DNA from: JAVZLQ01 sp049972525
GTDB lineage: Archaea; Thermoproteota; Bathyarchaeia; Bathyarchaeales; Bathycorpusculaceae
Direction of reading: 5' to 3'
Assembly: GCA_049972525.1 (NCBI GenBank)
Contig: JBMFKI010000001.1
Location: forward strand, 116,916 to 180,915
DNA length: 64,000 nt
Part shown: one piece after another, positions 59,874 through 64,000 of the stretch
How the letters are laid out: each line of letters opens with the position of its first letter
Numbering within the stretch: the first letter of the stretch is position 1
Notes under the pieces: model-generated
What the model was told of the DNA's origin: nothing
The model's database searches: none
Seen by the model: the letters and a program-made list of their open reading frames with translations, nothing else
Position numbers and translations under genes: made by a program

Positions 59874-61418
59874 TTATTCCCATTCTATTGTTGCTGGTGG
59901 CTTATGGGTTACATCATAGACGACGCGTGTGACTTTGGGAATTTCATTTGTTATTCTTGTTGAGATTTTCTCCAAAACTTCGTATGGGATTTTCGCGAAG
60001 CTTGCAGTCATTGCTTCTCGGCTTTCTACAATGCGTATGGCAACGACTTGGCCGTATGCCCTTGCATCTCCCCTTACGCCAGTTGCTTTAGTATCTGTTA
60101 GGACGGCGAAATACTGCCACAAGTTTTCTGCTAATCCGCTTTTCTCGATTTCCTCAACAACAATTCTGTCAGCTTTTCTTGCAATTTCGGCTTTTTCCTT
60201 TGTTAGCTCACCAATTATCCTAACAGCTAAGCCTGGTCCTGGAAATGGTTGCCTAAAAACTATTTCCTTTGGCAGTCCAAGTATATTTGCAACTTTTCTA
60301 ACTTCATCTTTGTATAAGTCGCGCAGTGGCTCTACAATCTTTCTGAATCTTATTTTCGTTGGCAAACCAGCGACGTTATGATGTGTCTTTATCTTGTCTG
60401 AGAATTTTCTAAATCCAGACTCGATTCTGTCAGGGTAAATTGTTCCCTGAATTAAAAAGTCAGCGCCAGCTCTCTCGGCAATCTCCTCAAAAACTCTTAT
60501 GAACTCTTCGCCTATGATTTTCCTTTTCTTTTCAGGGTCTGTTACTCCCTTAAGTTTCATTAAAAATCTTTCCCGTGCGTTGACTATTAATAAGTTTATC
60601 TTGAATTTTTCAAAAACTTTTTTAACGAATTCTGGTTCGCCCTCTCGCATGAAGCCGTGGTCAACGAAAACTGCTGTTAGTCTGTTACCGATGGCTTTTG
60701 CTGCAAGTGCTGTTGCCACACTTGAGTCTATGCCTCCGCTTAACGCTATTATCGCTTTTCCTTCGCCTACTTCCGTTTTTATTTCCTCCACCATCTTTTT
60801 GATTAGATCCTCCATCTTCCATTTCGCTTCGCATCTGCAGACTTCGAATATGAAGTTTCGGAGCATCTGCATGCCCTTTTCCGTGTGAACAACTTCTGGG
60901 TGCCACTGCAAACCGTAAATAGGCTTTTCCTTATGCTTGAAAGCGGCAACTGGACAATTTTCTGTATGCGCCAAAACTTCAAACGCTGGCGGCAAAGCAA
61001 AAACAGTGTCACCGTGGCTCATCCAAACCTTTTCCCTTCTCTCTAATCCTTTCAAGACACCTACTGGTTTATCCACAGTTACATAGGACACCCCGTACTC
61101 CTTGTTTTCCGCCTCCTTAACGTTGCCTCCGACAATTTGAGCTATCAGTTGATGTCCATAGCATAAGCCTAGAACCGGCAGCCCTAAATCCAGAATGCGT
61201 TTGTCTATTTTTGGCGCGTTCGGTTCGTAAACGCTTGCTGGTCCTCCTGATAAGATTATACCCTTTATGTTGAATTTTCGCTTTAAAGCTTCAATTTCTT
61301 CTGGCTTTATGTCGTGAGCAACAATTTCTGAGTAAACTCCATTTTCCCTTATTCGTCTCCCTATGAGATGGCAGTATTGCCCTCCGAAGTCGAGGACAAG
61401 TATAGTATCATACTTCAT
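59874..61418 (-). CDS. guaA: GMP synthase (glutamine-hydrolysing), single chain
   Basis: A 514-residue enzyme converting XMP to GMP. The N-terminal class I glutaminase has the nucleophile VLGLCYGHQLIAQ and catalytic GLQWHPEVVHTEKG. The ATP pyrophosphatase domain has the PP-loop IIALSGGIDSSVATALAAK, and the dimerisation domain contains RQPFPGPGLAVRIIGE. Many archaea carry these as two separate proteins, so the fused form is a lineage clue. It lies 36 bases downstream of glnA, linking two glutamine-related genes. Confidence 0.96.
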   Translation of the reverse strand: MKYDTILVLDFGGQYCHLIGRRIRENGVYSEIVAHDIKPEEIEALKRKFNIKGIILSGGPASVYEPNAPKIDKRILDLGLPVLGLCYGHQLIAQIVGGNVKEAENKEYGVSYVTVDKPVGVLKGLERREKVWMSHGDTVFALPPAFEVLAHTENCPVAAFKHKEKPIYGLQWHPEVVHTEKGMQMLRNFIFEVCRCEAKWKMEDLIKKMVEEIKTEVGEGKAIIALSGGIDSSVATALAAKAIGNRLTAVFVDHGFMREGEPEFVKKVFEKFKINLLIVNARERFLMKLKGVTDPEKKRKIIGEEFIRVFEEIAERAGADFLIQGTIYPDRIESGFRKFSDKIKTHHNVAGLPTKIRFRKIVEPLRDLYKDEVRKVANILGLPKEIVFRQPFPGPGLAVRIIGELTKEKAEIARKADRIVVEEIEKSGLAENLWQYFAVLTDTKATGVRGDARAYGQVVAIRIVESREAMTASFAKIPYEVLEKISTRITNEIPKVTRVVYDVTHKPPATIEWE

Positions 61419-61454
61419 TCTGTATCGCTTTCACATTACGAGCTTGCCTTATAC

Positions 61455-62876
61455 TTAAGCATAAAGATATTTTTGCAACTCCCAAGATGTTATTTGGTCT
61501 TTGTTTTTCGACGCGTGCTCTTCATACTCTTCCCATTCTTTTATCTTCAACGTCATGTATTTTTCAGCGTTTTCCTTGCCTAAAGCCTGTATACAAACTT
61601 CGTCGCTTTTCCACTCTTCTAGTGCCTCTTTAAGGGATGCTGGCAAAACCCTTATGCCCAACTCTTTTCTTTTAGACTCGCTTAGGCGGTAAACATTAAC
61701 ATCAACTGGCTCTTCTGGGTCAATTTTTCTTTTGATTCCATCAATTCCTGCCTCCAAGATAACTGCATATGTTAGATATGGGTTGCAAAGTGGGTCTGGG
61801 CATCTAAACTCTATTCTTGCTTCATGCTCCTTTCCAGGGAAATACTCTGGCACTCTTATAAGTGATGAGCGGTTTCTTTTGCTCCATGTTATGTACACTG
61901 GTGCCTCGTAGCCTGGTACTAGTCTCTTGTAACTGTTAACTGTTGGGGCTACAACAGCGCATAATGCTCTTGCGTGTTCCAGTAGGCCGCCTATAAAGTA
62001 TCGGCATTTTTGTGAGATGTTTGCGTAGCCCTTGCCATCATAGAACATGTTTACTCCAGTTTTAGAATCGAAAATTCCTATGTGGACGTGCATGCCGCTT
62101 CCAGGCTTTCCAATCCACGGTTTCGGCATAAATGTTGCTATCCATCCGTACTTCTTCTCAGCCACGGCTTTCGCTGCAAACTTGTAGCGCATTGTGTTAT
62201 CAGATGTAGTCAGCGGATCTGCGTATTTGAATGTGATTTCATTCTGTGCCGAGCCAACCTCGTGGTGTTGTCGTTCAACTGTTATTCCCATTATGTTCAG
62301 GGCGTTGGACAAGTCCATCCGGTATGGTTCTGTAAAATCTCGGCTTGGAGCTATATCGAAGTATCTTTGTTTATCTATAAGATGATTCTCGACGGGGCAT
62401 ATTTCGCCGTTTTCGTCTTTGTTAACAAGATAAAATTCTATTTCTGCCGCAGCTGTAGGCTTATACCCCTCGTTTAACGCTTTCTCCACTGCTTTTTGGC
62501 ATATGTATCGTGAATCTCCCTCAAAGCGTTTGCCCTCTGGGCTATAGATGTTGCAGATGAAGCTTGCAACGCTTTTTTCGTAAAAGTAGTGTGGGCAAAC
62601 TGTAAATGTCGCCGGGTCTGGCTTCATAATCATGTCACTTTCTTCTATGCCCACGCCGCCAGTTATTGATGAGCCGTCGAATCCCACTCCTTCCGTTAAT
62701 GCATTTTCTGCTTCTTCAACTGATATTGTTCTGCCTTTAAGGTATCCAAGGATGTCTGTAAAATGCAACAGTACGTAGTCAGCGTTTCTCAAAAGTTTCA
62801 TGTACAGATCAAATTTTCTAGCGCTTTTTTCTGTTGTATGCGGCATGGCTGGCTGGCCCTCTGTAAACAAACTCAT
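61455..62876 (-). CDS. glnA: Glutamine synthetase, type I
   Basis: A 473-residue GlnA that makes glutamine from glutamate, ammonia and ATP. Recognisable parts are GVGFDGSSITGGVGIEESD, AAEIEFYLV, HHEVGSAQNEITFKYADPL, KPWIGKPGSGMHVHIG, NSYKRLVPGYEAPVYITWSKRNRSSLIRVP and EARIEFRCPDPLCNPYL. A minus-strand TATA run (TTTTTATATTTATAG, about 62898-62912) predicts a transcript starting almost at ATG 62876; ATG 62846 after GAGGG is an alternative. It is divergent from an Lrp-type regulator. Confidence 0.96.
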   Translation of the reverse strand: MSLFTEGQPAMPHTTEKSARKFDLYMKLLRNADYVLLHFTDILGYLKGRTISVEEAENALTEGVGFDGSSITGGVGIEESDMIMKPDPATFTVCPHYFYEKSVASFICNIYSPEGKRFEGDSRYICQKAVEKALNEGYKPTAAAEIEFYLVNKDENGEICPVENHLIDKQRYFDIAPSRDFTEPYRMDLSNALNIMGITVERQHHEVGSAQNEITFKYADPLTTSDNTMRYKFAAKAVAEKKYGWIATFMPKPWIGKPGSGMHVHIGIFDSKTGVNMFYDGKGYANISQKCRYFIGGLLEHARALCAVVAPTVNSYKRLVPGYEAPVYITWSKRNRSSLIRVPEYFPGKEHEARIEFRCPDPLCNPYLTYAVILEAGIDGIKRKIDPEEPVDVNVYRLSESKRKELGIRVLPASLKEALEEWKSDEVCIQALGKENAEKYMTLKIKEWEEYEEHASKNKDQITSWELQKYLYA

Positions 62877-62973
62877 AGCAAGAAGAGATAATTCTATAAA
62901 TATAAAAAGTTTCTCTCAAAAATTAAGAGCAAACGTTAAATATAAAACAATAGAGATTAAACGATTGTGCATT

Positions 62974-63432
62974 ATGGATGGTGAGCCTATGGCATTGGAT
63001 GAGACGGATGTTAAAATCCTAAAAATGTTAACCTCTGATGCAAGGCTTTCATCGAGGCAAATTGCGGTCCAGTGTGGAACCTCCGTTGGCACGGTGCTAT
63101 CGCGAATAAAAAGGATGGAAAACGACGGAATCATACAAGGCTATTCAGTTCTACTTGACCACGAAAAGCTCGGATACGAATTAACAGTCGTTAGCGAAAT
63201 AACGGTTTCTAAGGGCAGACTTTTGGAGGTTGAAAACGAAATTGCAAGGCTTCCAAACGTCTGCTGCGTTTACGACGTTACTGGATTGATCGACGCTCTC
63301 ATAATTGCAAAATTCAAAAACCGCCAAGAACTCAGCAAATTCACCAAACGCTTATTATCACTGCCTTACGTAGAAAGAACAAACACCCACATAGTGCTAA
63401 CAACAATTAAAGAAGACTTCCGCATAATCTAA
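62974..63432 (+). CDS. Lrp/AsnC family transcriptional regulator
   Basis: A 152-residue regulator. The winged helix is LDETDVKILKMLTSDARLSSRQIAVQCGTSVGTVLSRIKRM, and the C-terminal ligand-binding RAM domain reads VCCVYDVTGLIDALIIAKFKN to the end. ATG 62974 is near-leaderless relative to TAAATATAAA (62938-62947); ATG 62989 follows GGTGAG and is equally plausible. Its divergent position next to glnA suggests control of glutamine synthesis and of itself by an amino acid. Confidence 0.93.
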   Translation: MDGEPMALDETDVKILKMLTSDARLSSRQIAVQCGTSVGTVLSRIKRMENDGIIQGYSVLLDHEKLGYELTVVSEITVSKGRLLEVENEIARLPNVCCVYDVTGLIDALIIAKFKNRQELSKFTKRLLSLPYVERTNTHIVLTTIKEDFRII

Positions 63433-63502
63433 ACCGCCAAAACAACCAAAGCAAGATTTAATTTCAACCACAAATTAGAAAATAGAAAGGGTAAACCATC
63501 AA

Positions 63503-63590
63503 GCGGGGGTTGCCAAGCCTGGCCAAAGGCGTAGCCCTGAGGCGGCTATCCCATAGGGGTTCGTGGGTTCAAATCCCACCCCCCGCACCA
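63503..63590 (+). tRNA. tRNA-Leu (anticodon GAG)
   Basis: An 88-base class II tRNA with encoded CCA. The acceptor stem GCGGGGG pairs with CCCCCGC. The anticodon stem TAGCC/GGCTA encloses CTGAGGC with anticodon GAG. A variable arm CCC-ATA-GGG is present, and the T arm is GTGGG-TTCAAAT-CCCAC. The long variable arm plus anticodon identify leucine. No intron is seen. Confidence 0.96.
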
Positions 63591-63640
63591 ATTTACCAGT
63601 AAATAGTTATAGATACTTGGTTTATTATTTCTTGGTGAGT

Positions 63641-63913
63641 ATGCCTAAGCCTAATAGGGGTAAAACGGAACCATTAAGGATCGGGCGATTTATGTTTATT
63701 TGCCTTCTGTTAGATTGTTGAGGATTGGAAGCGACGGACTGAAATGGCTGGTATATCCATCTCAAAATTTGTGGTTGACGTGTTGAGGATTCCATTAGTC
63801 GTGAGGAGGAGGCTTTTGAGGGTGTGAGGCGCTTCGACAGGATGTTTATTGAGCTTCTGATGAAGGGCGGATCATACAATGCGAAGGCCTCGAAAATATT
63901 GCAAAGAATTTGA
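63641..63913 (+). pseudogene. Frameshifted ribbon-helix-helix gene remnant next to tRNA-Leu
   Basis: A decayed gene begins at ATG 63641 after GGTGAG. MPKPNRGK reads in the first frame, then KDRAIYVYLPSVRLL (from 63676), DWKRRTEMAGISISKFVVDV (from 63723) and VEDSISREEEAFEGVRRFDR (from 63782) follow in shifted frames, ending at a stop at 63911. Joined, they match the pattern of archaeal mobile-element-associated proteins with an N-terminal ribbon-helix-helix (I-Y-V-Y-L-P-S ... A-G-I-S-I-S-K-F-V), as I remember them. At least three frameshifts, and probably a loss of the coiled-coil middle, make it non-functional. The last bases of the window (63914-64000) show nothing recognisable. Confidence 0.7.
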
Positions 63914-64000
63914 AAAATAAACGGGGAAAACTTGGCATTCATGGATTGTGGGAAAGTATATAATGAACTTTTGCTACTATAACTTTTGAGGTTGCTCTGT

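Noticed and set aside
63641..63720. 26-codon MPKPNRGK frame as a real small gene
   Set aside because: Its continuation in shifted frames spells a known protein type, so it is the broken start of a pseudogene.
1..64000. CRISPR arrays, insertion sequences, rRNA operons
   Set aside because: No regularly spaced direct repeats, no complete transposase and no rRNA sequence were seen on reading the window.

Overview
The window is archaeal chromosome. The protein set is wholly archaeal: aIF5A, aIF2-alpha, Rpb4/RpoF, RpoL, RpoP, TFS, L10e, L21e, L44e, S27e, Nop10, Csl4, Pus10, SRP54, Dph2, PCNA, two-subunit primase, two GINS subunits, MCM and both RFC subunits. TATA boxes lie about 25 bases before inferred transcript starts, and many genes start after a GGTGA-type Shine-Dalgarno. 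A thaumarchaeosortase-like enzyme, two separate GINS proteins and single-chain GMP synthase suggest a mesophilic-to-moderate member of the Thermoproteota, most likely a Bathyarchaeia-like lineage. The lineage is inference; no rRNA is present.

Layout. 1-16.4 kb: information processing (Nob1 end, NAD kinase, aIF5A, a box C/D sRNA candidate, Hsp20, SRP54, Pus10, the L21e-Rpb4-DUF655-KsgA-HemK2 operon, dCTP deaminase-like, L10e, PEP synthase, Dph2-METTL5-Csl4-RpoL, DUF99, TFS). 16.5-18.3 kb: PCNA and PriL. 18.3-26.9 kb: an AT-rich cell-surface island, mostly on the minus strand (glycosyltransferases, sugar-nucleotide enzymes, archaeosortase), sitting between PriL and PriS. 27-33.9 kb: PriS-GINS15, L44e-S27e-aIF2alpha-Nop10-PAC2, then MCM-GINS23. 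34-41.8 kb: a nitrogen island with two glutamate dehydrogenases, an FMN glutamate synthase homologue, a RecA-fold protein without Walker motifs, and a large ribbon-helix-helix protein. 41.9-44.1 kb: RfcS-RfcL. 44.3-53.5 kb: RNA/DNA maintenance genes, Taw1, SHMT, a surface protein, RpoP, Trm5 and Trm112. 53.5-58.4 kb: sugar-nucleotide operon. 58.4-63.4 kb: creatininase family, half-size MFS, GuaA, GlnA and an Lrp regulator. 63.5-64 kb: tRNA-Leu(GAG) followed by a frameshifted ribbon-helix-helix gene remnant.

The most interesting region is the nitrogen island. Three GTAC-cored sites, 10 and 9 bp apart, lie exactly between two divergent TATA boxes, and single related sites precede the glutamate synthase homologue and the ribbon-helix-helix gene. 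The larger glutamate dehydrogenase carries a duplicated extra N-terminal domain. The two dehydrogenase genes, in opposite orientation 5 kb apart, share 124-nt and 56-nt stretches of perfect DNA identity inside otherwise diverged sequence, which indicates gene conversion. Together these look like an undescribed nitrogen-control module, possibly run by the ribbon-helix-helix protein with its cysteine-containing C-terminal segment. All functional statements about this module are inference from sequence and context.
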